A stretch of DNA of 11,113 bases from Pseudomonadota bacterium (GCA_023396625.1 JAEWVY010000201.1:1-11113); one strand, 5' to 3'. Counted from the first letter of the stretch, positions 1 to 6,031 are shown. A program made the numbers and translations. The notes: generated from the letters alone by a model not told the origin.

Positions 1-1
1 G

Positions 2-301
2 GCGCGCACCGCCTCGGACCCGGTGTTCATCGAGCGTGCCATTCACGAAATTGGCCAACTGCGGTTGCGGGGGCGTCTGGCCAATGGCTGCATCGCGCTG
101 CTGACGCTCTGCTCTTTCCTGATCGGCCTGACCATCATTGTGCTGTTCGTGGCCGAAACCACCGAAATCCAGGCCAGCCGCCTGGCGGTCGGAGGCTTTC
201 TGGGCGGGGTCGCCTGTTTCCTGCTGGCATTGCTGTGCTTCATGACCGAGACGGTCATGGCCACCCGGATACTCAACTTCCATCTGCCGCCGCGGCGTTG
301 A
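2..301 (+). CDS. DUF2721 family membrane protein, 3' part (5' end outside window)
   Basis: The reading frame is open to the left edge, so only the last 99 residues are seen. A GTG at 23 lies inside conserved sequence and is probably internal. Residues (window numbering) 1-28 are charged and look cytoplasmic. Two hydrophobic helices follow at about 29-50 and 62-82, and the end reads RILNFHLPPRR. Two C-terminal helices after a charged amphipathic stretch, ending in an 'N-(L/F)-H-L' tail, match my memory of DUF2721, a small inner-membrane family of unknown function. It ends 60 bases before the aldo/keto reductase on the same strand, with no clear terminator between, so the two could be co-transcribed. 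The family call rests on pattern memory only; no function can be assigned. Confidence 0.7.
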   Translation, partial: ARTASDPVFIERAIHEIGQLRLRGRLANGCIALLTLCSFLIGLTIIVLFVAETTEIQASRLAVGGFLGGVACFLLALLCFMTETVMATRILNFHLPPRR

Positions 302-349
302 GCCGCGCATCGCCCATAAGGCCACGGTGCCCGGCGCACTGATCGTACG

Positions 350-354
350 AAGGA
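350..354 (+). promoter_or_regulatory. Shine-Dalgarno for aldo/keto reductase
   Basis: AAGGA lies seven bases before the ATG at 362. It fixes the start of the reductase. No convincing promoter is visible in the 60-base gap after the DUF2721 gene. Confidence 0.75.
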
Positions 355-361
355 ACAAACC

Positions 362-1378
362 ATGCAATACCGCCGACTGGGTCGAAGCAATCTCCAGGTG
401 TCCGCCCTGTGCCTGGGCACCATGATGTTCGGGGACCAGACCCCGCGCGACGAGGCCGCCGCCATCGTGGCGGACGCCCGGGCGCGCGGCGTCAACTACA
501 TCGACACGGCGGACGTGTACAGCAAAGGGGCCGCCGAAACGCTGCTGGGCGATCTGTTGCATGGTCAGCGTCAGCACTGGGTGCTCGCCACCAAGCTGGG
601 CAACGCCATGGGCGCGCAGCCCAACGAAGGCCATTATTCGCGCAGCTGGATGCTGCGCGAGACCGACGCGAGCCTCGCGCGGTTGCGGACAGATCATGTG
701 GATATCCTGTACCTGCACCGCGACTTCAACGGGATGAACCTCGAGGAGCCCTTGCGTGCGCTGGATACCCTGCTTCGGGCGGGAAAAATTCGCTACTGGG
801 GCGTCTCCAATTTCCGCGGCTGGCGCATCGCCGAGATGGTGCGGCTGGCGGACCAGCTGGGCATGCCGGCACCGGTGGTCTGCCAGCCCTACTACAACTT
901 GCTCAATCGCATGCCCGAGGTCGAAATTCTTCCCGCCTGTGCCCATTACGGCATCGGCGTGACGCCTTACAGCCCCATCGCCCGGGGCGTGCTGACGGGC
1001 AAATACGCTCCGGGGCAGCCGCCGGCCGAGGGCACGCGGGCCGGCCGAGCCGACAAACGCATGGCCGAGACCGAGTTTCGCGAGGAATCGCTGCACATTG
1101 CACAGCGGCTGAAGGTCCATGCGGCGGCTCGGGGCGTGACGCTGGCCCAGTTCGCGACGGCTTGGGTGCTGGCCAACCCGGTGGTCAGCGCCGTGATCGC
1201 GGGGCCACGGACGCTGGCGCAGTGGCAGGACTACGTGCCCGCGCTGGACTACCAGGTCACCGCCGAGGACGAGGCTCTGGTGGATTGCCTGGTGGCGCCG
1301 GGTCACCCGTCGACACCGGGCTATACCGATCCTGCGTACCCCCTCAATGGCCGCGAGCGCATGGGCGTGCGGCCATGA
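362..1378 (+). CDS. aldo/keto reductase (NADP-dependent oxidoreductase)
   Basis: A 338-residue soluble enzyme of the aldo/keto reductase superfamily, the bacterial Tas/YajO/YghZ-like branch. These enzymes reduce aldehydes or ketones with NADPH on a TIM barrel in the cytoplasm. The N-terminus MQYRRLGRSNLQVSALCLGT is the typical first strand. The catalytic tetrad is complete: Asp48 and Tyr53 in DTADVYSKG, Lys78 in LATKLG, and His119 in LYLHR. The GVSNF motif near residue 148, the YSPIARGVLTGKY segment and the late VIAGPRT segment form the cofactor-binding end. An AAGGA site supports the start. The stop overlaps the start of the next gene (ATGA at 1375-1378), implying translational coupling. The substrate cannot be read from sequence, so no gene symbol is given. 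Confidence 0.93.
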   Translation: MQYRRLGRSNLQVSALCLGTMMFGDQTPRDEAAAIVADARARGVNYIDTADVYSKGAAETLLGDLLHGQRQHWVLATKLGNAMGAQPNEGHYSRSWMLRETDASLARLRTDHVDILYLHRDFNGMNLEEPLRALDTLLRAGKIRYWGVSNFRGWRIAEMVRLADQLGMPAPVVCQPYYNLLNRMPEVEILPACAHYGIGVTPYSPIARGVLTGKYAPGQPPAEGTRAGRADKRMAETEFREESLHIAQRLKVHAAARGVTLAQFATAWVLANPVVSAVIAGPRTLAQWQDYVPALDYQVTAEDEALVDCLVAPGHPSTPGYTDPAYPLNGRERMGVRP

Positions 1379-1755
1379 AAGGCAAACTCGGCGATTGGGC
1401 AGGACGGGGTGGGCTGGTGTACTCGACCGAGGCCGGGCGCATGTGCCCCGGCTGCCGCCAGCCGGTCGCCCAGTGCCTGTGCAAGGCCCGGGCCACCGTG
1501 CCGGTGGCGGCGGATGGCATTGTCCGCGTGTCGCGCGAGACCAAGGGGCGTGGTGGCAAGGCCGTGACCGTGGTCAGGGGCGTGGTGGCACCCGATGCCG
1601 AGGCCCTGACCGCGCTCGGCAAGGCCTTGAAGACGGCCTGCGGTTCAGGGGGCACCGTCAAGGACGGCGTGATCGAGGTGCAGGGGGATCACTGCGAACG
1701 GGTGATCGCGCTGTTGCGCGCGCGCGGCCACACCGTCAAGCGGGCGGGAGGATAG
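1375..1755 (+). CDS. yciH: SUI1/YciH-type translation initiation factor homologue
   Basis: A 126-residue protein with a C-terminal SUI1 (eIF1-like) domain. In bacteria such proteins are thought to bind the small ribosomal subunit and affect start-codon fidelity. The family pattern is clear: LVYSTEAGR near residues 14-22, RVSRETKGRGGKAVTVV at about 51-67, and CGSGGTVKDGVIEVQGDH at about 89-106, ending VKRAGG. The N-terminal arm carries CPGC at 24-27 and CLC at 34-36, a possible four-cysteine metal site that E. coli YciH, as I recall it, lacks. The same frame is open far upstream, but that part is antisense-like filler under the reductase. The conserved protein starts at this ATG, which overlaps the reductase stop and has no Shine-Dalgarno of its own, so coupling is likely. 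It converges on the DUF3455 gene 22 bases away. Confidence 0.9.
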   Translation: MKGKLGDWAGRGGLVYSTEAGRMCPGCRQPVAQCLCKARATVPVAADGIVRVSRETKGRGGKAVTVVRGVVAPDAEALTALGKALKTACGSGGTVKDGVIEVQGDHCERVIALLRARGHTVKRAGG

Positions 1756-1777
1756 GGCCCCGGCGAGGGAAGCGAGG

Positions 1778-2335
1778 TCACTTCGCCGTGAAGAACACGT
1801 AATCCGCGCTGTAGCCGGCCTTGATCCGCTTGCCCACATCTGACCGGGCGTCGCAACCCTGGGCCGGCGCGCTGCCTCCCACCGTGTTGAGACGTTGCAC
1901 ACTGGTCACGCTGGCCAGTTTTCCGCTCGCGCCTGTCGATGTGGTGGAGAGCAGCAAGAGCGGAATATCCGTCGCGCGCTGGCCGTCGGCGCGGGCTTTG
2001 ACGGTGCCGATGATTTTGCTGCCGTCCAACGCTGCCCAGTGGGGGCCGGCGCCATGGGTGCCGACCTTCTCGCCCCTGGGATTGAACAGGTCGGCTTCGG
2101 GAGCCACAAACACCCAGGCCCACCGGCCCTTGCCGTCGGCACGGCAGTCGTAGACTTGCGATCCGACGGAATGCCAGGTGAACGCCGGACGTTGGCCGTC
2201 CGAGGGCACAAGCGCGGCAGGCACGGGATTCGTGGCGTCCATCGGGCTGGAAGCGCAGGCGCTGAGAAGGCCGGCAGAAAGCGCGGCCAGGACCACACGG
2301 CGGCCATGGGCCGTGGTTGCGGAAATCAATGTCAT
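1778..2335 (-). CDS. DUF3455 family lipoprotein
   Basis: A 185-residue protein, predicted to be exported and lipid-anchored. The N-terminus has Arg12-Arg13, a hydrophobic core, then the lipobox L-S-A-C with Cys27 as the likely first mature residue. The mature part follows the DUF3455 pattern: ALVPSDGQ, SQVYDCRADGKG, WAWVFVAPEADLFNPRGEKVGTHGAGPHW, DGSKIIGTVKA, IPLLLLST, a VTSVQRLNTVGGSAPAQGC segment, and a final YSADYVFF. The family function is unknown. The start at 2335 is fixed by an AGGAGG; the frame continues upstream to 3022 but there it only mirrors the sigma gene. It diverges from the ECF sigma operon and carries an ECF-type promoter motif shared with the TPR gene on the other side, so it is probably a target of that sigma factor (inference). 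Confidence 0.92.
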   Translation of the reverse strand: MTLISATTAHGRRVVLAALSAGLLSACASSPMDATNPVPAALVPSDGQRPAFTWHSVGSQVYDCRADGKGRWAWVFVAPEADLFNPRGEKVGTHGAGPHWAALDGSKIIGTVKARADGQRATDIPLLLLSTTSTGASGKLASVTSVQRLNTVGGSAPAQGCDARSDVGKRIKAGYSADYVFFTAK

Positions 2336-2340
2336 GGAAA

Positions 2341-2346
2341 CCTCCT
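2341..2346 (-). promoter_or_regulatory. strong Shine-Dalgarno for DUF3455 gene
   Basis: On the minus strand this reads AGGAGG, five bases before the ATG at 2335. It is the best ribosome binding site in the window and decides the start within a much longer open frame. Confidence 0.85.
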
Positions 2347-2428
2347 GAGGTGAGTCGGCTGCGGGAACAGCCGGTCGGCTGAAACATGTGGCCTGACGAC
2401 CTGGCTCGGCTGTCTTGCCCACGGACAA

Positions 2429-2456
2429 CACACGGCGGAACTCGAGAATCGGATGC
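2429..2456 (-). promoter_or_regulatory. putative ECF-sigma promoter of DUF3455 gene
   Basis: On the minus strand GCATCC (2456-2451) is followed by 16 bases and then CGTGTG (2434-2429). The same hexamer, spacing and CGT occur upstream of the TPR gene at 3904. A -35/-10 pair with this geometry fits an ECF promoter. The expected transcript would start near 2425 and leave a leader of about 90 bases. The assignment to the neighbouring sigma factor is inference from the shared motif and position. Confidence 0.6.
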
Positions 2457-2492
2457 AGACGGACCAAGACATTTTTCCGGCGGCGCAGGGGA

Positions 2493-2520
2493 TTTCCACG
2501 GCGCGGCGCCATCCTATACT
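2493..2520 (+). promoter_or_regulatory. putative sigma-70-like promoter of the sigma/anti-sigma operon
   Basis: TTTCCA (2493-2498, four of six matches to TTGACA), a 16-base spacer and TATACT (2515-2520, five of six matches to TATAAT). Transcription would start at about 2527, practically on the ATG at 2528, giving a leaderless or near-leaderless mRNA. No GCATCC-N16-CGT motif is present on this strand before the sigma gene. Confidence 0.4.
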
Positions 2521-2527
2521 CGGCCGG

Positions 2528-3133
2528 ATGAAGCTGGACACCGACGCGGACGCCCACAGCCTGGAGATGCTGATCGCAGCCACGGCGCGCGGTGATCACG
2601 CCTGCTTTGCCCGCATCTATGAGCGCACGCACAGGCATCTGTTTGGTGTGGCCGTTCGTATATTGGGTCAAGGACAGGCGGCCGAAGACGTGCTGCAAGA
2701 GGCGTATGTGAGCATCTGGAAAAATGCCAGGAACTACCGCAGCGAGGTAGACGGACACACCATTCAACCCATGACATGGCTGATCGCGATTGTCCGCAAC
2801 AAGGCGCTCGACGCTTTCCGGTCGCGTGTGCGCCGCAGGGAAAGCGAGTGGCCTGAAGCGGGCGGCGCGGGGGAGGAAGACAGCCAGACGACAAGCGCCC
2901 CAAGTGCCCTGCAATTGCTGGAGCAGGCGACCCAGGCCCTGCATGTCGAACGCTGCATGAACGCACTGGATGGCAGCCACCGCCAAAGCCTGGCGCTGGC
3001 CTACTACCAGGGCCTGTCGCACGCCGAAGTGGCCGCGCAGATGGGGGCGCCGCTGGGTTCAGTAAAGGCCTGGATACGACGCGGACTCGACAAGCTCAAG
3101 AGCTGCCTGGCCGCGCGAGGAGTCGTGGCATGA
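2528..3133 (+). CDS. ECF-family RNA polymerase sigma factor (SigK/RskA-associated type)
   Basis: A 201-residue sigma factor with only regions 2 and 4. Region 2 spans about residues 25-103, with AEDVLQEAYVSIW (52-64) and the promoter-melting/-10 segment WLIAIVRNKALDAFRSRVRR (84-103). An acidic, Gly/Ser-rich linker covers about 105-138. Region 4 (about 142-193) has the helix-turn-helix YYQGLSHAEVAAQMGAPLGSVKAWIRRGL, which reads the -35. I chose the ATG at 2528 because family members begin just before the 'LxxLIAATARGD' helix. The in-frame ATG at 2453 would add 25 unconserved residues and lies inside the GCATCC element of the divergent promoter. The stop overlaps the anti-sigma start (ATGA), the usual coupling for such pairs. 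It probably directs the flanking DUF3455 and TPR genes. Confidence 0.92.
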   Translation: MKLDTDADAHSLEMLIAATARGDHACFARIYERTHRHLFGVAVRILGQGQAAEDVLQEAYVSIWKNARNYRSEVDGHTIQPMTWLIAIVRNKALDAFRSRVRRRESEWPEAGGAGEEDSQTTSAPSALQLLEQATQALHVERCMNALDGSHRQSLALAYYQGLSHAEVAAQMGAPLGSVKAWIRRGLDKLKSCLAARGVVA

Positions 3134-3870
3134 GATACACACACGCCGCCCTGCTGGAACACCTGGCGTCCTCCTATGTGCTGGGTCAGTTGACGGGGGG
3201 CGCACGGCGCCGTTTTGAACGACTGCAACGCGACCGCGCCGACGTGCGTGCGTTGGTTGCCCAGTGGGAAGCCCGGCTGGGGCAACTGGCCGTCTCGGTG
3301 CCCGCGCGACAACCCTCGCCCGAACTGTGGGCCGCGATTGCTGCACGCACGCGTCCCGCGCAGGCCGCGGCCGCCTCCTCATCGCCGGGCTGGCTGGGCC
3401 GACTCAAGCCCGCGGGTTTTGGCTTCGCGGGCCTGGCGGCGGGCGTGGTGCTTGCAAGCGCCCTGGTTGCCGCTGCGCCAGGCCTCTTTTTCACCAGTGA
3501 CGAGATGGCGATGCGCTCGGGTGAAAAGCTGCCGCAAAGCTATGTCGGTTTGCTGACCGACGCCCAGGGAAATGGCAAGCTGTTGGTGAGTTCATTGCGC
3601 CACGGCAAAGTCATGACGGTCAAGGTCATCGGCCCCATCGCGTCACCGGCCCACGGCGTGCTGGTGCTGTGGGCCGTGCCGGCTCACGGCCCGGCGTTTT
3701 CACTGGGGGTGATGCCAACCAGTGGCTCGGCGGTGTCCATGCTGCCAGACACATCGGAAAAACTGCTGGCCCAGGTGGGCAAACTCATGGTGACACTGGA
3801 AACGACCGCCGCCCCGGTCAGCCCGAGCGGGGCCGTGGTGTACAGCGGCAACTGCGCGAAGCTGTGGTGA
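3130..3870 (+). CDS. RskA-type transmembrane anti-sigma factor
   Basis: A 246-residue single-pass membrane protein expected to hold the upstream sigma factor at the inner membrane. The N-terminal cytoplasmic domain (about 1-75) reads LASSYVLGQLTGGARRRFERL and VAQWEARLGQLAVSV, then SPELWAAI, the pattern of proteobacterial RskA-like proteins. It has no Cys, hence no zinc-binding HxxxCxxC motif. A transmembrane helix covers about 96-121. The periplasmic RskA domain shows GKLLVSSLRHGKVM, LVLWAVPAHGPAFSLGVMP and VTLETTAAPVSPSGAVVYSG. The only Cys, residue 242, lies near the end. GAGGAG at 3117-3122, inside the sigma gene, is seven bases before this ATG, and the ATGA overlap implies balanced co-expression. 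How it senses and releases the sigma factor cannot be told from sequence. Confidence 0.9.
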   Translation: MRYTHAALLEHLASSYVLGQLTGGARRRFERLQRDRADVRALVAQWEARLGQLAVSVPARQPSPELWAAIAARTRPAQAAAASSSPGWLGRLKPAGFGFAGLAAGVVLASALVAAAPGLFFTSDEMAMRSGEKLPQSYVGLLTDAQGNGKLLVSSLRHGKVMTVKVIGPIASPAHGVLVLWAVPAHGPAFSLGVMPTSGSAVSMLPDTSEKLLAQVGKLMVTLETTAAPVSPSGAVVYSGNCAKLW

Positions 3871-3903
3871 CGCGGCCTGTTTACAGATAAATACAAATTC
3901 CCC

Positions 3904-3931
3904 GCATCCATTCTTCAGGTTTCTTCGTTCG
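3904..3931 (+). promoter_or_regulatory. putative ECF-sigma promoter of TPR gene
   Basis: GCATCC (3904-3909), 16 bases, then CGTTCG (3926-3931). Hexamer, spacing and CGT are identical to the element before the DUF3455 gene, and seven of the 16 spacer bases also match. It starts 33 bases after the anti-sigma stop and would give the TPR gene its own transcript with a leader of about 50 bases. Confidence 0.6.
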
Positions 3932-3975
3932 TCCCAGGTGCTGGCCTGCAGCGCACTTTGACCCACCGACGACTC

Positions 3976-3980
3976 AAGGA
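3976..3980 (+). promoter_or_regulatory. Shine-Dalgarno deciding the TPR gene start
   Basis: AAGGA, seven bases before the ATG at 3988. It favours that ATG over an in-frame TTG at 3958, which would put ten polar residues in front of the signal peptide. Confidence 0.75.
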
Positions 3981-3987
3981 ACCCGGA

Positions 3988-4446
3988 ATGAAGGATTTTT
4001 CCATTCGCTACCTCATTGCATTGCCCATGTTGGGCGTGGTCCTGGCCGGCGCAGTCGTGGCTGCCGGCATCGAGACCACGCCGATGCAGAACGCGCCGAT
4101 CGACGACTTCGCAGCCGGCAAAAAGGCCATTGATGCCAAAAACTGGTCCGAAGCCGCAAACCGCTTCGGCAAGGTGATCGCCAACAACCCGAGAAATGCC
4201 GACGCCTACAACTACCTTGGCTACTCCCTCCGCTGGCTGGGCAAATACGACGAGGCGTTCGCCGCCTATGGCAAGGCGCTGGCGCTGGACCCCAGGCACA
4301 AAGGGGCGCTGGAGTACTCGGGCCTGGCCTACCTGAAGACAAACCAGAAGCCCCGGGCCCAGGCCAGACTCGCCCAACTGGAAGCGATCTGCGCCACCTG
4401 CGAAGAAACGCGCGATCTGGCCAGGGCCTTGGCTGCAGCCCAATAG
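3988..4446 (+). CDS. exported tetratricopeptide-repeat (TPR) protein
   Basis: A 152-residue protein with an N-terminal signal sequence (charged MKDFSIR, hydrophobic core to about residue 26). It may be cleaved near AVVAAG or kept as an anchor, so the protein acts in the periplasm or at its face. About three TPR units follow: 38-71 (KKAIDAKNWSEAANRFGKVI), 72-105 (ADAYNYLGYSLRWLGKYDEAF, then ALALDP) and 106-139 (ALEYSGLAYLKTNQKPRAQ). The end has ICATCEE (C135 and C138), a CxxC pair that could form a disulfide. TPR units normally scaffold protein-protein contacts; no partner can be named. It lies just after the anti-sigma gene but has its own ECF-type promoter motif, so I infer it belongs to that sigma factor's regulon together with the DUF3455 lipoprotein. 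Confidence 0.88.
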   Translation: MKDFSIRYLIALPMLGVVLAGAVVAAGIETTPMQNAPIDDFAAGKKAIDAKNWSEAANRFGKVIANNPRNADAYNYLGYSLRWLGKYDEAFAAYGKALALDPRHKGALEYSGLAYLKTNQKPRAQARLAQLEAICATCEETRDLARALAAAQ

Positions 4447-4455
4447 AGGAAGGTC

Positions 4456-4492
4456 GCCGACGCCCCCGCCAACCGGGGGCAGTCCTGTCGGC
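4456..4492 (+). terminator. stem-loop after TPR gene, possible terminator
   Basis: A perfect 7-bp stem GCCCCCG / CGGGGGC (4462-4468, 4474-4480) with loop CCAAC. It is extended on the outside by GCCGAC / GTCGGC (4456-4461, 4487-4492) across a one-sided six-base bulge. It begins nine bases after the TPR stop. There is no immediate T-run, so intrinsic termination is uncertain; an mRNA-stabilising 3' hairpin is an alternative. Confidence 0.45.
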
Positions 4493-4651
4493 TGGGCTGC
4501 CCTTTCCTCACGCCTTTTCTCATTGCGGCACCGGAAAACCAGCCGTGCATCGGGTCAAGCACGTGAACCAGGTACGCATGTCGCCGGCCCCCGTGGCAGG
4601 CAAGACCTCCCGAAACCTGTGGGTGGGCTGTCGTCAGCTCAACCGCGGGCA
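4493..4651. other. stretch without recognisable gene
   Basis: Between the stem-loop and the start of the NTF2-like homology I see no conserved protein in any frame, no RNA gene and no clear promoter. The frame of the remnant is open back to a TTG at 4523, but its translation there (rich in R, G and P) resembles no family and has no ribosome binding site. Confidence 0.5.
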
Positions 4652-4948
4652 CTCTGTCAATTCATCGAACCTCGCGAGATGCTGGTCCGTACTGGCGAAC
4701 TGACGCGGTTTCGCGAATGGGAGTTGTCGGAAACGACGGTGGGCTTCGGTAACGTGGCCCATCGATTCAGCGCCTACGCGAAGTCCGGAACCATGAAGGG
4801 GGTTCCGTTCGAGGTGCGAGGGATGATATCCACGCAGTTTGTCCTGACTCCAGCGGGTTGGAAGATAAGCGCCATGGCCTGGGATGACGAGCGACCCGGA
4901 CTCTGCATTCCGGAGCACGGCGAATCGGCACGCCTGGACTCCGTCTGA
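4652..4948 (+). pseudogene. C-terminal remnant of an NTF2-like (SnoaL/DUF4440-type) protein
   Basis: The frame from about 4652 gives roughly 98 residues that look like the second half of a small NTF2-fold protein: CQFIEPREMLVRTGEL, then FREWELSETTVGFGNVAHRF, SAYAKSGTMKGVPFEVRG and FVLTPAGWKISAMAWDDERPG. In full-length relatives I recall, about 60 residues (the first helices of the cone-shaped fold) precede the 'FIxPRE' motif. Here the upstream sequence in all three frames shows none of it. The ATG at 4679 has no Shine-Dalgarno. I therefore read it as a 5'-truncated relic, not a working gene. No transposon footprint marks the break. Alternatively it is a divergent or misassembled gene. The function of the parent family is not known from sequence. 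Confidence 0.55.
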
Positions 4949-4970
4949 AGTGCGGCGCGTTGGCCGCGGG

Positions 4971-6023
4971 TCAGGCCAGCCGCCGTAGCGCCTGGGCGAC
5001 TTCGGTCACCAGGGCCGGCCCCCGGTAGATCAGGCCGGTATAGATCTGCACCACGTTGGCCCCGGCGCGCAGCTTGCCGATGGCGTCGTCCCCGCTCAGG
5101 ATGCCGCCGACGCCGATGATGGGGTAGTCCTGGCCCAGGGCGGCGCGCAGCTGGCGGATCACGTGGTTGCTCTTTTCCCGCACCGGCGCGCCGCTCAGGC
5201 CGCCGGCCTCGTCGGCATGGGGCAGGCCTTCCACGGCCTCGCGGCTGAGCGTGGTGTTGGTGGCGACGACGCCATCCATGCCGTGCCGACGCAGGGCGGC
5301 GGCGATCATGTCCACCTGTGTATCGTCCAGGTCGGGGGCGATCTTGATGAACAGCGGCACGCGCCGGCTGTGCTGGCGCGCCAGGGTCTCCCGGCGTTCG
5401 GCCAGGGCGTCCAGCAGGCCGTCGAGCGCCGCGTCGCCCTGCAGTGCGCGCAGGTTTTTGGTGTTGGGGCTGGAGATGTTGACCGTGACGTAATCCGCGT
5501 GGGGGTAGACGCCCTCCAGGCCGCGCAGATAGTCGCGCGTGGCTTCCTCCATGGGGGTCGCCGCGTTCTTGCCGATGTTCAGGCCCAGCAGCATGGGCGT
5601 GTCGCCCGAGCGCGCGCGAAAGCGTGCGCGCCGCACGTTGGCGATGAAGGCGTCCAGACCGTCGTTGTTGAAGCCGAACCGGTTGATCAGCGCCTGGGCC
5701 TCGGGCAGGCGGAACAGGCGTGGCCGGGGGTTGCCGGGCTGTCCCAGCGGGGTGACCGTGCCGACCTCCGCGAAGCCGAAGCCCATGGCGGCGAACGCGT
5801 CGATGCAGCGGGCGTTCTTGTCCAGCCCGGCGGCCAACCCGACCCGGTTCGGAAACGTCAGCCCGGCCAGCGTGACGGGGTCGGACACGCGGGGCCCGCT
5901 GAAGCCCCAGGCCAGCGGCGTCCCCTGGGCAAACTCGAGCGCGCGGAGGGTCAAATCATGCGCCGCTTCGGGGTCCAGACGGAACAGCAGGGCGCGTGCG
6001 GGGAGGTAGGACAGCGGGGACAT
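4971..6023 (-). CDS. pyrD: dihydroorotate dehydrogenase (quinone), class 2
   Basis: A 350-residue membrane-associated flavoenzyme that oxidises dihydroorotate to orotate in pyrimidine synthesis and passes the electrons to quinone. The N-terminal amphipathic helix segment (about 1-30, ARALLFRLDPEAAHDLTLRAL) is the class 2 membrane- and quinone-binding extension. FMN and substrate motifs are all present: GLAAGLDKNA (62-71), INRFGFNND (113-121), NISSPNT with the catalytic Ser185 (182-188), KIAPDL (227-232), ATNTTLSR (254-261), GGLSG (274-278) and GVGGILSG (304-311), then VQIYTG. I start at the ATG at 6023; an in-frame TTG at 6041 would add MSRDYP. No strong Shine-Dalgarno precedes the ATG. It diverges from rpiA. 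Length and motifs are normal, with no sign of damage. Confidence 0.97.
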   Translation of the reverse strand: MSPLSYLPARALLFRLDPEAAHDLTLRALEFAQGTPLAWGFSGPRVSDPVTLAGLTFPNRVGLAAGLDKNARCIDAFAAMGFGFAEVGTVTPLGQPGNPRPRLFRLPEAQALINRFGFNNDGLDAFIANVRRARFRARSGDTPMLLGLNIGKNAATPMEEATRDYLRGLEGVYPHADYVTVNISSPNTKNLRALQGDAALDGLLDALAERRETLARQHSRRVPLFIKIAPDLDDTQVDMIAAALRRHGMDGVVATNTTLSREAVEGLPHADEAGGLSGAPVREKSNHVIRQLRAALGQDYPIIGVGGILSGDDAIGKLRAGANVVQIYTGLIYRGPALVTEVAQALRRLA

Positions 6024-6025
6024 TG

Positions 6026-6031
6026 GATAAT
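6026..6031 (+). promoter_or_regulatory. possible -10 element for rpiA
   Basis: GATAAT, five of six matches to TATAAT, lies 29 bases before the rpiA ATG. No good -35 is found at the usual distance, where the sequence is already pyrD coding. Weak support. Confidence 0.3.

Noticed and set aside
409..1374. Long plus-strand open frame upstream of and in frame with yciH
   Set aside because: It is an out-of-frame shadow of the aldo/keto reductase, with low-complexity Arg/Gly/Ala translation typical of GC-rich DNA. The conserved SUI1 protein starts at 1375.
1761..1788. Inverted repeat CGGCGA / TCGCCG between yciH and the DUF3455 gene
   Set aside because: A six-base stem with a 16-base loop and no T-run, partly inside coding sequence; too weak to call a terminator.
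2336..3022. Minus-strand open frame extending the DUF3455 gene upstream
   Set aside because: It is antisense to the sigma factor. The lipoprotein signal peptide and AGGAGG site fix the start at 2335.
4329..4652. Minus-strand open frame across the end of the TPR gene and the following gap
   Set aside because: Half of it is antisense to the TPR gene, and the translation resembles no family.
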